The notes under the pieces are model-generated. The model searched no databases, was not told where the DNA came from, and saw only the letters and a program-made list of their open reading frames with translations. 64,000 nucleotides of DNA from Tremella fuciformis (lineage: Eukaryota; Basidiomycota; Tremellomycetes; Tremellales; Tremellaceae), in assembly GCA_032768795.1 (NCBI GenBank), contig CP136496.1, forward strand, positions 1,178,001-1,242,000, read 5' to 3'. Positions 1 to 12,053 of the stretch are shown here, piece after piece (the stretch's first letter is position 1; each line of letters starts with the position of its first letter). The position numbers and the translations under genes were made by a program.

Positions 1-1593
1 GCCCCGAGCCGTTTGGCGTGGTTTGGGCAACGTTCGGTCCTTGCTGTTGCGATTGTTGAGCTTGTTGCTGAAGGGCCGCTCGAATCATTTGTTCGCTGGC
101 CGCAGGATTGCCGGCCGTCACTCCGGCAGCTGCGGCTGCCGCAGGATTCATCGCCAATTGCCCTTGACGTTGCTGCTGCTGGAGCATAAGGAGATGCTTG
201 AACTGTTGCATCGCGGGGTGATTCAGATCGAGGCCTCCGCCGGATTTGGCTGCCAGTAGGCTCCTAAGAGCCATCTGCTGTTGCGGGGTCTGAACACCAC
301 CACTTTGACGAATTTCTTGCTGCAATAGCCGAAGTGCGGCAGCTTGCGCTTGCAATTGCGACACTTTGGATGGATCCTGAGATCCAGTCGACAACAGCAT
401 CGAAGGATCTGTAGGCAGAGAAGAGGACAGTTGGCTCGGGGAGGGGGGCACAGTAGCTTGAGATCAGCATATCGTTCTCGTCAGAGTGACGGACTTGCCA
501 GCGTCAACTGATAATCCCGACAGCCGAGCCTCAAACCCAGGAGGCAAGTCAAACCATACGTCCGTCTCCTTAGGAGAAGCCTGAAAATGAGTGAACGATC
601 TTCGAAAGGATATCGAACACGAACAGATGAGCAGAAGTCCATAATCGTTTTACCCAGGCCCGTCCACCCTGGACTGCCCCGATCCGAGCTTACAGTTCGG
701 GCAATTAGTGAGCAGTCGATATCTCGAGACTTGCATTTCTCTGCAAGCTTGGCCCAACCGTGTCCGTCGAGCACTGGATTCCAGTTCTTTTTGGGATAGA
801 TCTCATCCGAGCTGTCGCTTTGCGGAGTCAAGCCGAGAGTCTCATCCGTTTCTGGTGAGAGCGAGACGATGATAAGAGACCGGGGCGCTGCTACCGGAGG
901 TGTTGGGGGCGGTGTGAGCATTGGTGCCAGTAAGGTCTGGGCGCCTGCAGGAAACATGGAAGATATGGAAGGTTTCAAGCTGGAAGGGCTGAAGGTACGC
1001 TTGGGTCGTAGGAGCAGCTGCGGTGAGTGGTATCCCATTGAGGAAGACGCAACGAACCTCGAGTCCGCCAACCACCCCACCAAGCATCGCGGCCTCTGAT
1101 CGCTTGGCGTTGACGGGCTGTGCGTATGATGCCGAGGGTTGATCGACGTCGTCGTCAAGCATCATGCTTTCGTTTATGAACATCTTCCAAGAGTCTTCGG
1201 CGACCTGATCCGTGAAACCCTGCGTAAACTTGTCGGTGAACCCAGGCAGCGAGCCGAGAAAAGCCGAGGGACTAGTGAAGTCACGCTTGAGTGGAGACGC
1301 GGGCAGTGCAAACGGGTTGAGGAGACCATCTCGGCCGTCTGAATGAGAGATGAACAAGGCAATTCGAAGCTTTCGTTGAGCGGGTGACTCGATCGTGTTC
1401 AGGTTTGGCTTACTTGTTTCTCGCCCCCATGCTTCTCCATGAGCCTCTGAACCAATTTGTGGATCACTCCTTCTGGCTCGATGAGTTTGACGTAGTCGTC
1501 CCTTGCGAGTGCGGGGTCAAAAACGAAGGTCGCGAGGTGAGGGTCGGGACGTGAAGACGTCGACGACGAGGCGTCCGGCTGTTCGACGTCCAT
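1..1593 (-). CDS. Gln/Pro-rich protein with possible VWA fold, Med25-like (cut by window edge)
   Basis: The start ATG is at 1593 and the gene runs off the left edge, so the C-terminus is missing. The first exon (1593 to about 1419) encodes an acidic N-terminus and a helix ending MEKHGGEKQ. A short intron joining to LRIALFISHSDGRDG keeps the frame. A middle part ending about 1000 carries KRSEAAMLGGVVGGLE, then a strand-like SLIIVSLSPETDE and LAEKCKSRDIDCSLI (about 880-720), followed by low-complexity Gln/Ala/Pro sequence up to position 1. The order of strand, helix, Gly-rich turn, strand, helix, strand and then a Gln-rich tail recalls the VWA domain plus tail of Mediator subunit Med25. That match is by layout only, and the MIDAS metal site is not evident. 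At least one further intron or frame change is needed around 1000-1050. It could instead be another Gln-rich nuclear protein. Confidence 0.45.
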
Positions 1594-2804
1594 GGCGGTG
1601 CAGACAGGCGACTGGCGATGACAGCTGGCTACCTAGACTCGAAAGAGACCAGTCAATGCGACTATTGATGGGAGTCGGGTGATTGGGGATGAAGTGGATG
1701 GGATGAGAGATCGAGAGAAGGGAGGACAACGAGGGCGGAGGTGCTATTCTTCGACTGAAACCGGCAGCGGACCGGCGACGCCGAATCAACCCAGTTACTA
1801 ATGTGGCATTACCCATTACTAAACACTCATTAATGGTCGGTGGCAAATCACCGCGATAACTAACTCGTATCCGGTCATCAGCGTAGCTCTTACGGGGCGA
1901 ATTTCTGCGGGTGTCCCTGGAACGAAAACGGTAAATGGGGGAATTAAATAAGAAAATTCCGGCCATTCTGATTTCATCAGCACAATCCTAATATGCATTG
2001 TGTCCTTGCCAAATTGCCTTTCATCAGAGAATAAAGATCTATGCATGAGGCTGATGCATGGAATGATCTCTGTAGCAGAACCAATCGCCTACATAGCTAC
2101 TGCCATACCCTGCCCTATCATTGCACCAAAATGGTTACAATAGCGCAAGTCTGACAAGACTGCAATAGGCTTGCCAGGTGGCAGCTGTGACATAGCCCCT
2201 GTGACCAGCTTGGCATGCCTATGATCATCTGATCAGCCTAGCATGCCCAACAAGCACTTGCGCATCTCTTGATGAAGTGCTTTAGCTTGCAACTAATCAA
2301 TGTTCTACAGTACATCCGGCTTTGCCGGATGCTTGACCCGTAAGGGCTGCGATGGCTGCGCCGCTAGGCGCAAGGGGGGGTCTTGGGGGGGTGTCCCACC
2401 CCCCCATGTCTAACGGAACCAAAGAACAAGGAATTGCATTAGGTTTTCCAAATTGCCTGAGAACCAATAACTTGAATACCTGATTAGAAATTCAGAGCTA
2501 AAAAAGAATTGAAATAACGAGCTACGCCCTATCGCGCACTTTCCTGCACGATCTACCTAGTGCTTCAACTCGCCAGTGCGTTTCAGCCGCGTCCATCCTC
2601 ACACAGTTACGAGTAGCGATGACTGGTCCTATTGCTCAACAGTAGAGCCGTCACGGTACTCGGATCATCTGCCGCACCGCTGCCGCCACACATGAGCAGA
2701 TGAGGATCGAGGTCTGGGCCGTCCCCCGCTGTCACGATGGGTGAGCTCGGCTCGTGACGCGTCGCAAAGGACCATAGGCTGAACTCGTTGACAGATCCCG
2801 CAAT
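1594..2804. other. Intergenic stretch with AT-richer, hairpin-rich core
   Basis: This is the divergent space between the Med25-like gene and VAC14. No convincing gene is visible on either strand. From about 1790 to 2530 the base composition is less GC-rich than the flanks and there are several short inverted repeats, including a run of three strong hairpins listed separately. It may contain a decayed mobile element, but I see no coding remnant. Confidence 0.5.
2313..2405. repeat. Three consecutive GC-rich hairpins
   Basis: Hairpin 1 (2313-2331) is CATCCGGC-TTT-GCCGGATG, with an 8-bp stem and 3-nt loop. Hairpin 2 (2357-2372) is TGCGCC-GCTA-GGCGCA. Hairpin 3 (2385-2405) pairs GGGGGGGTG with CACCCCCCC around a 3-nt loop. 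They lie within 93 bp, outside any gene. Their style resembles mobile palindromic GC clusters of fungal and algal organelle genomes, so a nuclear copy of organelle DNA or a small palindromic element is possible. Function is unknown. Confidence 0.7.
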
Positions 2805-5800
2805 ATGGAGAGGTGAGATGACGTCTTGGCTAGATGGGGCGCGGCTGATCTCCAGGTCTCAACGATAAGATGTACGGAAGCTGTCCTCGATACCAATACA
2901 AGCTGATGTTGCAGTTACGAGCGCCGTAAGGTCGCCGCCCATGACCTCGAGAAGTGCGTGCAGATTGATCCCATAACCAGCATGATTCTGACCGATGCAG
3001 GCAGATCCTTGCCGCCGATAAGGCCAAGACCCAAGCGATCCTGGAACAGCTATGCGGAATGTTCTCTTCGCCCTCATCGGCGACACATTCCAGAAACGGA
3101 GGTCAGGCATGGTCACTGGATCTGGTATGAGCTAACGACCAAGGTCTGATAGGACTAGCGGCTGTCGCCATCGCGCTGGGTCAGGATGTAGCCCCCTATC
3201 TCAGCACCATCATCCCGCCAATCCTCGTATGTCTGCAGGATCCGGAGAGCAGGGTCCGGTATCACGCATGCGAGAGTCTGTACAATGTGTGAGCGTGTCT
3301 CGCAGTGCACTTACTAGACTTATACGCAGGGCAAAGGTCTGCAAAGGGGAGATTCTCATTCACTTCAACGAAATCTTCGACGCTCTCAGCAAGGTTGGGT
3401 CATTCAAATATATCGTGATCGATATTGATGACAGCTCGCATCAGATTCTGAGCAGTCGGTCAAAAGCGGCGCCGAGCTCCTCGATCGACTCATGAAGGAT
3501 ATTGTCTCCGAGTCGGCCCCAAACTACGTATCTATCTTCTCGGCAAACGTCAATCCCAATCTACCACCTCGATCAGACGAGCATCATACACCCAGATCAC
3601 AACCCGCTCTTGCCCTGACTGCGGCTGGAACGTCGGGAGCTACCAGGGATGTCGAAAAGAACAGCCCGGAGGCGCAATACTCGCAAAAACTGTCGCAGGA
3701 GCCGTCACCTATCCGCTCGGAAGAGGAGAACCGGGCATTCTCCTTGGCTCGGTTCATCCCATTGCTAGAGGAGAGGATCTTTGTCATCTCTCCTGCCACC
3801 AGGATGCACCTTGTTTCCTGGTTGATGGTGCTGGACTCTGTCCCGGATTTGGAACTGGTCGCGTGGCTGCCTCATTTCTTCGAGGGGCTGTTGTGGGTTT
3901 ATCCCACTCTTAATGGAGACGATTGTGGCTGATCGACAGGAAATACCTATCCGATGACAACGTCGATGTGCGGTTGGCGACCGAGTCCGTGTTGACTGAA
4001 TTTCTGCGAGAGACTCGCGATATCGCTCAAGCTCAGCACAAAGCGGATGAGGAGCGTGCACGACGGGAACAAGACTCTCTTCGTAGAAGAGGCAGCAAGG
4101 GGACCATGGGTACCTACGAGGAATCAGACGCTGCAGTCGCAGACGAGGACGATGAAGAGGATGTCGATGATACAGCCAATGGTGACGAATCTATACAATC
4201 GCCGGATGGGTGGCGCGATGAGGACTCTGGGCCGCTAGCACGAGGCGAGGGCATAGACATCGACTACGACACGATAGTCGAGATCTTGATCGCTCATCTG
4301 ACATATCCCGGTAAGCCAGGCCAAGCTGTGACCTGTGACTGACAAGTCAGATGATCTCGTGCAATCCACAGCCATGGAGTGGCTTTTGGCCTTTCTGGAA
4401 TTTGCGCAGGATGTGGTCGTCCGACAAACTCCCAAGATCATCCCTGCAATCTTTCCGAACCTTGCCTCGCCACAGTGAGTTGCCCTGCGAGGTTCATGTT
4501 CTTCCTCTGATTCTCAGCCGGAACATCAAGATTGCCGCACATGAGACTAACGGTTGCTTGTATCGTGTCATCCAATCCTTGCCCCTGCAAGTGCCAGAAT
4601 TCTCGCCTGGCACAGTCAACACCGCAACTCCCTCTCAAGCACATACTGTTCCCGCTTCCGCATCTGCCCTGTCGTCCATCGCCGGCTCGCCACAGCCGAT
4701 GACCGCTCCAATTGTTGCCATCTCAACTGCCAAGAGAGATACCGGCGAGACTGTCGAGAACGGCAAAGTCATCAACGACCCCCTCGAAGCCACGTCGCCA
4801 CCAGTCAAACCCCCTGCTGCTGCTTCACCCGCGGTGATCTCAACGTCCGGGGTCGGCGCTGCCAAGAGTAGGTCCGCGCAACCCGTTCCTATCAGTGAGC
4901 CGGTCACGCCCAATAACCCGGAGTTTCCTCCGTCCGTGAAGGGGCGTAGTCGTCCAGGTTCGCCGGTCAATCATTCGACTTTCGTCTCAATGGGAACACC
5001 GACTTCTCCTATGCACGACGCCATGAGCGATTTTGATCCCTTCAATGTGAAAGAAACGGTAGACGTTCTGACGCTGCAATTCGTCAGCGATCATGCGGAG
5101 ACGAGGATTGCGGCACTGGAGTGGCTGCTTATGCTGCATCTGAAGGCGCCTACCAAGGTGCTGCCCATCAAGTTGAAACTCGCTTGCTGACTCCAGATCC
5201 TCTCCCGAGACAGTGGAACATTCCCTGCTTTGCTGAAAACACTCTCGGACCCATCAGATGATGTGAGTAGTAAAGCAGACGTCGTCGACTCGCCCTCACA
5301 TCACAGGTTGTCAAGCACGACTTGCAGCTTCTTGCTCAGATTTCCGCCTCAAGTGAAGACTCTTACTTTACCAGCTTCATGTCCAACGTCCTCGAGCTGT
5401 TCAGCACGGATCGTCGACTGCTCGAAAGCAGAGGCAGCTTGATCATCCGACAACTGTGCCTACATCTCAATGCCGAGAGGATCTTCAGAACAATAGCCGA
5501 GATCCTCGAGAAGGACGATGTGAGCTTCACTACCAAGTGCCTGCAGGGTAACGCTGACTTCAAGGATCTCGACTTTGCCAGTATGATGGTGGTCAAGCTC
5601 AACATGATCTTGATCACATCTCCAGAGCTCGCGGATTTCCGCCGTCGGCTCAAAAATCTCGAGTCGAAGGACGGGCAGATGCTCTTTAGCTCCCTGTACC
5701 GGTCATGGTGTCACAATGCTGTCGCTGTTTTCGCGCTTTGCCTTCTTGCTCAAGCGTATGAGCATGCGTCAAACTTGCTGCAGATCTTGTCAGTTCACTC

Positions 5801-6697
5801 TATCGTGCGATCAAAACTGATGCGTAGTGCCGATCTTGAGCTGACTGTCTCCTTGTTGGTCCAAATCGACAAACTGGTCATGCTCATCGAATCGCCGGTT
5901 TTCACCAGTGAGGCGGTTGCGCTGCCTGCGAAGTTTGCTGATCACAGACCTTCGTCTTCAATTGCTTGAGCCCGAGAAATACCCATATCTGCCTAAGTGC
6001 CTGTACGGGTTGCTCATGATCCTCCCGCAAAGCAGCGCCTTCGTCTCACTACGTGCCAGACTGAGCGTCGTATACTCTGCTGGATACACCAGTTCACAAA
6101 CAAGAACGGCAGCGTGAGTTCCCGTTCTCTGCCTCGGACTTATGCTCACAAAGTAGGCCGAGCACAACTTCTAGCATAGGAACGGCGCGATCGAAACTCG
6201 CTGGCAAGGATGAGATCAAATGGCAAGAGCTCTTGTCGCACTTTCGAGCTGTTCAAGCCAAGCACGAAAAGGCCCGCCGGCAACTCGAGTCGGGTCAGAT
6301 GACGACCATGTCTTCCGGTCACTTCTCTTCACCCTCACAGACCTTTGCCTCCGCTCCCTCATCCTCTTTGCTTCAAAATGCCGCACAGATCACCTCGAAG
6401 CCCGACAAGGACAGGGGTTTGTCGGGTACGGTCAAGAAACGTCTTGGTTCCCGACAAAGCAGTGGGCATGACGGGTCAGGTCAGGGGAGTGGTGGGCGTG
6501 CAGTTGGAGCTGGGCCAAGTCCTCTCAACCCCCATGGCACCCGACGTGGAAGGGAGAGCACAGGAGGCATCGTCGGTCTTGGAGGAGCTGTGGCGAGCAT
6601 GAACCCTGGCGGCGGCGGCCTTGTCCGGAGCACAACACCTCCACCTCCGTCCGGGAGAAAGAAGATCCTGGCGGGGATCAGACGTGGAAACGGCTGA
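2805..6697 (+). CDS. VAC14: Vac14, scaffold of the Fab1/PIKfyve-Fig4 complex
   Basis: Vac14 is the HEAT-repeat scaffold on the vacuole/endosome membrane that holds the PI3P 5-kinase Fab1 and the phosphatase Fig4 together to control PI(3,5)P2. At least ten exons are readable. The first recognisable block is [13 protein letters not shown] (about 2869), then [11 protein letters not shown] (about 3153), ESLYNV, and [22 protein letters not shown] (about 3450-3530). The Fab1-binding HEAT region continues to [20 protein letters not shown] (about 4352). After a Ser/Pro-rich linker, the Fig4-binding region contains [35 protein letters not shown] (about 5700) and [13 protein letters not shown] (about 6005). 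It ends with [12 protein letters not shown] and a basic, Gly-rich tail. Introns are 40-50 nt with visible CTAAC/CTGAC branch sites. The start is the weakest point: 2805 gives a very short N-terminus, and an upstream exon is possible. Confidence 0.93.
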
Positions 6698-6795
6698 CGC
6701 GAAGCATCGTCGCTGGGGATAATGCATGTTAGACATTAGATCTGTGCTACGGTGTATACTGACTGGGTATCACGTGCTGATGACAGGAGTGACGA

Positions 6796-7834
6796 TCACA
6801 TGTGCGGGTAAGCACCCTGTATCATCCGGGCCATGGCTCGCGGTGATGTGGTTTCGTGCAAGCCGAGCTGCGGGGACTGTGCTCGCGGCCAGTCGGTACT
6901 GACTCGCGAGGGATGGTAGACTTGTGGCGGGTACGAGAGGGCGGGAGCCAGGTGGTACGCAGAGGGATTGGCGTGGACGCCCATGGGGTTCATCGGGTAG
7001 GCGTAAGCGGCTGGTGGGTGCTCTCGACTGCAATGCTGATGAGCAGGTGTGCGCAGCGTCGATCGACAGTACTGACGATCCACAACACAAGTTGCCCATT
7101 TGGACCTGCTGATTGGTGGCGATTGAAGCGTCGGCACCAAAAATCAGATCAGTGCAGCTTAGGCCGCAGAAGGGTGGAAGAGTCTTCGTGACTCCGCACT
7201 CCTCCCTACTAACCGACTCCTCACTGAACGCATATCTGCGGCGGAGTGAACTAGATCTGGTGTGGATGTGGATCATGCGGGCACGCTAACGCGCTGCCGC
7301 GCCGACGACCGTTAGCTTGGTCTACTAAACACCTGCATGCGCTGACATGGGGAGGGGCTGTGTGGTACGATATGTATTCGCCTCGATGAACCGAGTATCG
7401 CGGTTCCCACTCAGGCATCCGGCCCGTCCTCTCCGCGGTCTTCTCGCTCCACCTCATCGCCTTGCCCAATCCATCGAAGGCCGGCCGTCGGGGCTGAGGC
7501 TCGTCCTCGGACTGACATGCCCAAATGTGTTGCCGGAAGCATACGACGGCTGCGAGTACGCCGAGCCTCCACTCGCCGAGGCGCGCCGCGCATGGACGCC
7601 GTGGGCAGAGTACGGGTGCGCGTACATTGTGTACGCCGACTGCCGTTGGCCGGTCGGCGGATACTGATGCGAGTAGAGCTGTTGCAGTACGGCCGGGGGA
7701 AGTATGTGCTGCTGATGCTGTCCGTTCGGCTGCTGTGCTCCTTGGGCGGCAGGGTTACGCAGGGGCGAGAATGTCGGGAGGGCCGGGAGGATGGGCTGGA
7801 GTGGTACGGGGCTGGGATAGGCGGGTGGATCCAT
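6796..7834 (-). CDS. Hypothetical Pro/Ser/Tyr-rich protein (structure uncertain)
   Basis: I do not recognise this gene. An open stretch starting at 7834 encodes a low-complexity sequence rich in Pro, Gln, Ser and Tyr (for example LQQLYSHQYPPTGQ). A second open stretch, ending at 6796, has matching composition (for example YAYPMNPMGVHANPSAYHL). Together they look like exons of one disordered protein, perhaps a transcriptional or RNA-binding cofactor, but there is no domain. A TATAAA on this strand at 7984-7989, about 150 bp upstream of 7834, supports that start. The joins between 7454 and 7140 are not resolved. A further open stretch at 8364-8708 on the same strand (114 codons) might be an upstream exon or chance. 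Confidence 0.35.
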
Positions 7835-9501
7835 TTGACTCGACGTCAGCGCCGCCGTGAGTGCGGAACCGAGACGAGCTCACGGTCGCCCACAGCACGA
7901 GCCCATCCTGTCTGCTGGCGTCTGCCTCCCTGACGCGCAGTCGCAGTCGCAGACTACAACCGACATGATGATGATGATGAGCGTTTATATCTCTTGAGTG
8001 GGATCGGCCATCCCGTTGGACCCAGAGCCGATCGCGAGATCGCGAAGCGTCTCGAGCCTTCAGAGCCCAATCGTCCTTCATGGGGCAGGCAGCCTTCTGC
8101 TTCTGACTTCTGGCTTCTGGGCCGCCCGACACTGGGAACGAGAAGCGCGGCCCAAGGACGGACAGAGATTGCCCCTTCACCCATGAGTGGGCGGGCTTCG
8201 CGTTTCAGAGCCCGACCAGCGATTGGCGTGTGACAGAGAAGCATCGTGGTAGGGTACAGTAGCGTGTACGGCGGTGCATCATGTACTGTGTGCGCGGGCT
8301 GTCCCTCCTCCCTCTATTCTCCTGCCCGATCCTGCGTCCTGCGTCCTGTGATCTATGCTTCTGCTACGGACAGTCCTGCTGCACGGCGTGTCTCTCGTGA
8401 TGGTAGTGTACTTGGTCGGCGGTGCTAAGACGAGTCTGGCTCAGCGGCCCGAGCCGGACGGCCAGGAGATGTTGGGCCGCTCTTTCCTGCTTGTCAGCTG
8501 CGGCTGCAAACCGTGCGCTGCTCGCGTGAGCTTGAGGGGTAAGGTGGACGTACGGCTTGGACACGCAGCTGCCGTAGATGACGAGGGGCGCGGGGCCGCT
8601 GGGTGCCGTCACGTTCATGCTGGTGTCGCGTGCGTCTCTGTCTTTGTCTTGTGGTGGTGTGGTAGGGTATTGGTCGCCCTTGTATGGGGTGTCGGGGTGG
8701 GTGTCCAAACCAGAGCGAACAGAGGGGTAGATATACTTGTACTGTCTACTTCTACTGTCTGCTGAAACGAAAGCCCCTGGCCCTGGGCCCCACCGTCCCT
8801 CCCCTCCCCTCCCTCACACCGATCGTGTCAGGTGCCAATCGAGCGGCCGGCATGCGGCTATGACAGCGACAGTGGGGCGGACACGGACTCGGCCGCGGCA
8901 GCGGTAACGGTAGCGGCAGTAGCAAGGAGGGTGGGAACGGGAGGAGAGAGGGAGGAGGGGAAGAGGGTGACTGACAATAGGCGAAAGGACGAACATGAGA
9001 CATCGAACCTGCAACTTAGCCCGTAGTTTGGAACACGGGGCGAGGAGAAGATCTGAGATCAATGATCTGCGCCTCAGTCGCCGTCACCGAGCGAGCATCC
9101 TTTCGGTTCGAAATACGGTACCACGTTCTGGGGTCAAACCACCAAGGGACCTCTGCTCTGCGTTTGAAGTTTGGGGTTTCGTGCATCGAGGGGCTCGCTT
9201 GGTGTGTGTTCTCTTCAGTGTGTCAGGACGATAGGCTATACGCCGTCTGCTTGCCGGTCATCTGTAAGCGAGCAGATCAGTACCGTGTTTCACAGCTCCA
9301 CAATCCAGCAAGAGCCGACTGCCACGCCACACTCGCGCACTGCGGATCTATATCCATCATCCATCTTTCTCTGTCGCACTCTGTGTCTGCACTCAGGTGT
9401 CACGTAGCCGATATCTACATCACTCCCCTCCCGCATCTCCTCCCCATCGCCGTCAGATGCTATCTCCACTCCACCTCGCTTCCACCTGCCTGGTCCGAGG
9501 C
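7835..9501. other. Intergenic region, no firm gene
   Basis: This 1.7-kb stretch lies between the Pro-rich gene and the end of FTR1. It holds a TATAAA on the minus strand (7984-7989), a (GAT)n microsatellite at about 7964-7980 and purine/pyrimidine-rich tracts around 8790-8970. One open stretch on the minus strand (8364-8708) has no recognisable domain. Nothing else can be supported. Confidence 0.5.
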
Positions 9502-10942
9502 CTAGTTCGAGCTGACGCTGTTCGAGCCGGAACCCTCGACCTCGTGTCGGGGCGCCTTCGAGTCGAGACGCGCTTGCCTGGCCTGCTCGAGCCGGATGGC
9601 GGTCTTGGACTTTTTGCCGAAGAACGTGACGCGGCCCTCCTCCCACTTGAGGTAGATGAGCGTGACGATGATGAGCAGCCAGTAGAAGATATAGGACAGG
9701 ATCGAGCCGAGCGTCGCCGTGTTGTTCCAACCGAGAATGGCGTTGAAGATCTGCCATCTGGACATCAGCGCTGATTCGTGTCTCGTGAGTCGAGGAGTAC
9801 TGACCCTCCGTTGGTGGTAGCCGAGCCCGTCTCGGGGTTACCGTAGGTCAAGTGCCACACGTTGCCCTTGACCTGGAACGAGCCCGGGCCGTCGCCCGTC
9901 TCGGCCACATCGCCGCCGACGCCTTTGGCGAACACGTAGTACTGGAAGTAGCCGACGCCCTTGGAGGCGAGACCGGCGCCGATGAGGAAGAGCACGGTGG
10001 TCGAGCCGATCAAGAACCAATGCAGGGTGGTGGTGGATCCGGTGCGGTAAATGGCGTAGCCGATAGCGAGACCGGCGATGAGACCGACAACAACGGCGAG
10101 CGGGATGGAGGTAGCGGGCAGGCCGAGGGACACACCGCCGACAAACACGACGGCCTCAAGACCCTCACGCAGGACGGTGATGAAGGGGAGCAGGAACAAG
10201 GCCCACTTGCCGCTCCGGCCCTCGCGGTCATCTTCGGCCTGCAGCTGTCCGTCTTCCCCGCGGTGAGCGGCGATCGCGCGGTTGTACGACTTGTCGAAGG
10301 CGCGTGCGAGCTTGTAGCGCCACTTGATACGCGAGCGGTCCATGCGGAGGAAGGCGATACCCATGACGTAGATGATGATGCAGGCGATGATGGAGAACAC
10401 ACCCTCCCAGATCTCCTCGGTCTGCGACCACAGATCCCGCACCTGTGTGTAGAACTGCGGTGTGTCAGAGGACAGATTGTGTGTGCGGGGGAGGGGGGCT
10501 CACGACGGCGATAAAGGCGGCTCCGATGGCGAGGGCGAGGATGAAACCGGCCAGCGTCCCTGCCCAGATCTGGATCCTCATGCGGCGCACAATCTGCTTG
10601 ACGTCGGCCGGGGTGGTGGTGGCGCCAGAGTGGAGCACGGGCGTGTGGTCCTCTGGCCCGCCGGCGCCGAGCTGCTTGGTCTTGTCTGCATTGGGCGACT
10701 CGAGGGCCGTCGTCTCGGGCGGGTTGGCGGGCACGCTGGTGTATGCAAAGGAAGGGTCGCTGGTGTTTTTGGTGGCGAGCTGGCCCGTGGTCATGAGCTG
10801 TTCCACAAAGGACAGCAGGACGGCCACGATGATGCCGGCCTCGATGGTCTCACCTGCGATAAGCAGTCGCTCTGACCCGGATCGGGGGTGACTCACGGAG
10901 GACCACGAAGAAGATGGACACTGAGAATACGTCCTTGGCCAT
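9502..10942 (-). CDS. FTR1: High-affinity iron permease Ftr1
   Basis: This is the plasma-membrane iron permease that takes Fe3+ from a Fet3-type multicopper oxidase in reductive iron uptake. The start at 10942 gives MAKDVFSVSIFFVVLR. The first intron (donor GTGAGT, acceptor about 10862) splits the first iron motif just before ETIEAGIIVAVLLSF, giving R-E-T-I-E. The second motif, LREGLEAVVFVGG, is the classic R-E-G-L-E at about 10145-10180. Seven hydrophobic segments can be counted, including LAGFILALAIGAAFIAV, FSIIACIIIYVMGIAFL, LIAGLAIGYAIY and the last ILSYIFYWLLIIVTLIYL. A second intron (about 10458-10503) and a third (about 9760-9808) have consensus ends. The cytosolic tail is charged and ends in SNSVSSN. 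No Fet3 gene lies in the window. The gene is divergent from HAPX, with iron-type GATA sites between them. Confidence 0.96.
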
Positions 10943-11323
10943 GATGGATGGCTTGCCGTGCGGCGACGGTGTCGGTGGGTGCGAGAATCAGAGACAAACG
11001 AGAGAGAAAGAAACGGCCTCAATGTGGGGTGTTTAAAAGGCTCAAAGAGAGAGAAGGGCGCCAAGAGAAAGCGCGACATTTCTTCCCTCGTCTCCTGTCT
11101 GTACCCGTTAATAGATCCATCCACACTCTCGTTCGGGCGACGGCAGCAGAAAGGAAGGGGAGACAGAGAGAGGAGACGTTCCTGAAATCCACGTTGAGTC
11201 CGACGGACGTATTAGTCTTGCTGCAGAAGAAGAAGAGATCCGGCCTCTGCGCCTCCTCACCCAAAGAGGGCAAGAGCAGAGACACAAAGACAACGCTAAC
11301 GAGATCGGCCGAGGTGTGAAAAG

Positions 11324-11334
11324 TTATCTGATAA
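11324..11334. promoter_or_regulatory. GATA site TTATCTGATAA between FTR1 and HAPX (site 1)
   Basis: The 11-mer contains ATCTGATAA at 11326-11334, an exact match to ATCWGATAA, the established binding motif of fungal iron-repressor GATA factors (SREA, SRE and the Urbs1 class). The reverse strand also carries GATAA, so the site is double-sided. It is about 380 bp upstream of the FTR1 start and 720 bp upstream of HAPX. Confidence 0.75.
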
Positions 11335-11582
11335 AAACCGCCCAGCCCTGCCCCTGAACGGGGACTTTTCTCCTCTCTCTTCTGTCTGTTCCTCTGCTCT
11401 CACGCCTCTCCTTCTTCTCGTCTTCCCATTTGGGCACAGAGAACTCGAAAGAGCATGGTGTGGGTGTAGGCCGGCGCTTCCGGTTGCTCGCTTCCGACCA
11501 GAGACCACACACAGCGAGCACTACGATGCTACACACTCGAGACACACATAGCTAGGAACATTCAGTGGCCATTTAGTGAGGT

Positions 11583-11602
11583 GAGAAATCGGCCGATTTC
11601 TC
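11583..11602. promoter_or_regulatory. Perfect 20-bp palindrome in the FTR1-HAPX promoter
   Basis: GAGAAATCGGCCGATTTCTC reads identically on both strands. It sits between the two GATA sites and is followed by a second partial copy of the core, TTCGGCCGAT, at about 11611-11620. Such symmetry suits a dimeric DNA-binding protein. No specific factor is identified. Confidence 0.5.
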
Positions 11603-11786
11603 AGCCGTCGTTCGGCCGATCTCCGATCCTCTCCGGACCACCTCCTCTCTCTCTCTCTCTCTGTCTTGCCTTTTGCAAAAGATCCTCCCATTTGTAGGCA
11701 AAGTCAGCTGCTAAGCTACACGTCAGGCTGCACGTACTCGCAGCCGACTCGACTCGTCCCCCTTTCCCTTCCCCTCCCTTGAAGGC

Positions 11787-11797
11787 TTATCTGATAA
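11787..11797. promoter_or_regulatory. GATA site TTATCTGATAA between FTR1 and HAPX (site 2)
   Basis: This is an exact second copy of the 11-mer at site 1, again containing ATCTGATAA (11789-11797). It is about 255 bp upstream of the HAPX start. The two copies are 463 bp apart. Confidence 0.75.
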
Positions 11798-12053
11798 TTT
11801 TACACTCACAACGCAACCCGGTTGGCCGGCTTAGCACTCACGAGTGTATCGACTCACCCCACCGAGTCACCGACCATTCCGCAGCCCGAGACTCGTCTGA
11901 CAAAGCTCCTCTGCACGCTTGTCTGGCACCCTGCCCGCCCACCCGCCCCGACACTGCCTTTTCCAGCCCTCCTCACTCTCTCACTCGATCATCTCGACAT
12001 CATCTCATGGCTCGTGAACGTCGTCGTCACCAACCACCACGCACGCCACGGAC

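Noticed and set aside
9852..10514. Long plus-strand open frame opposite FTR1
   Set aside because: It lies antisense to conserved FTR1 exons and has the Gly/Glu/Asp-rich composition of a GC-rich shadow.
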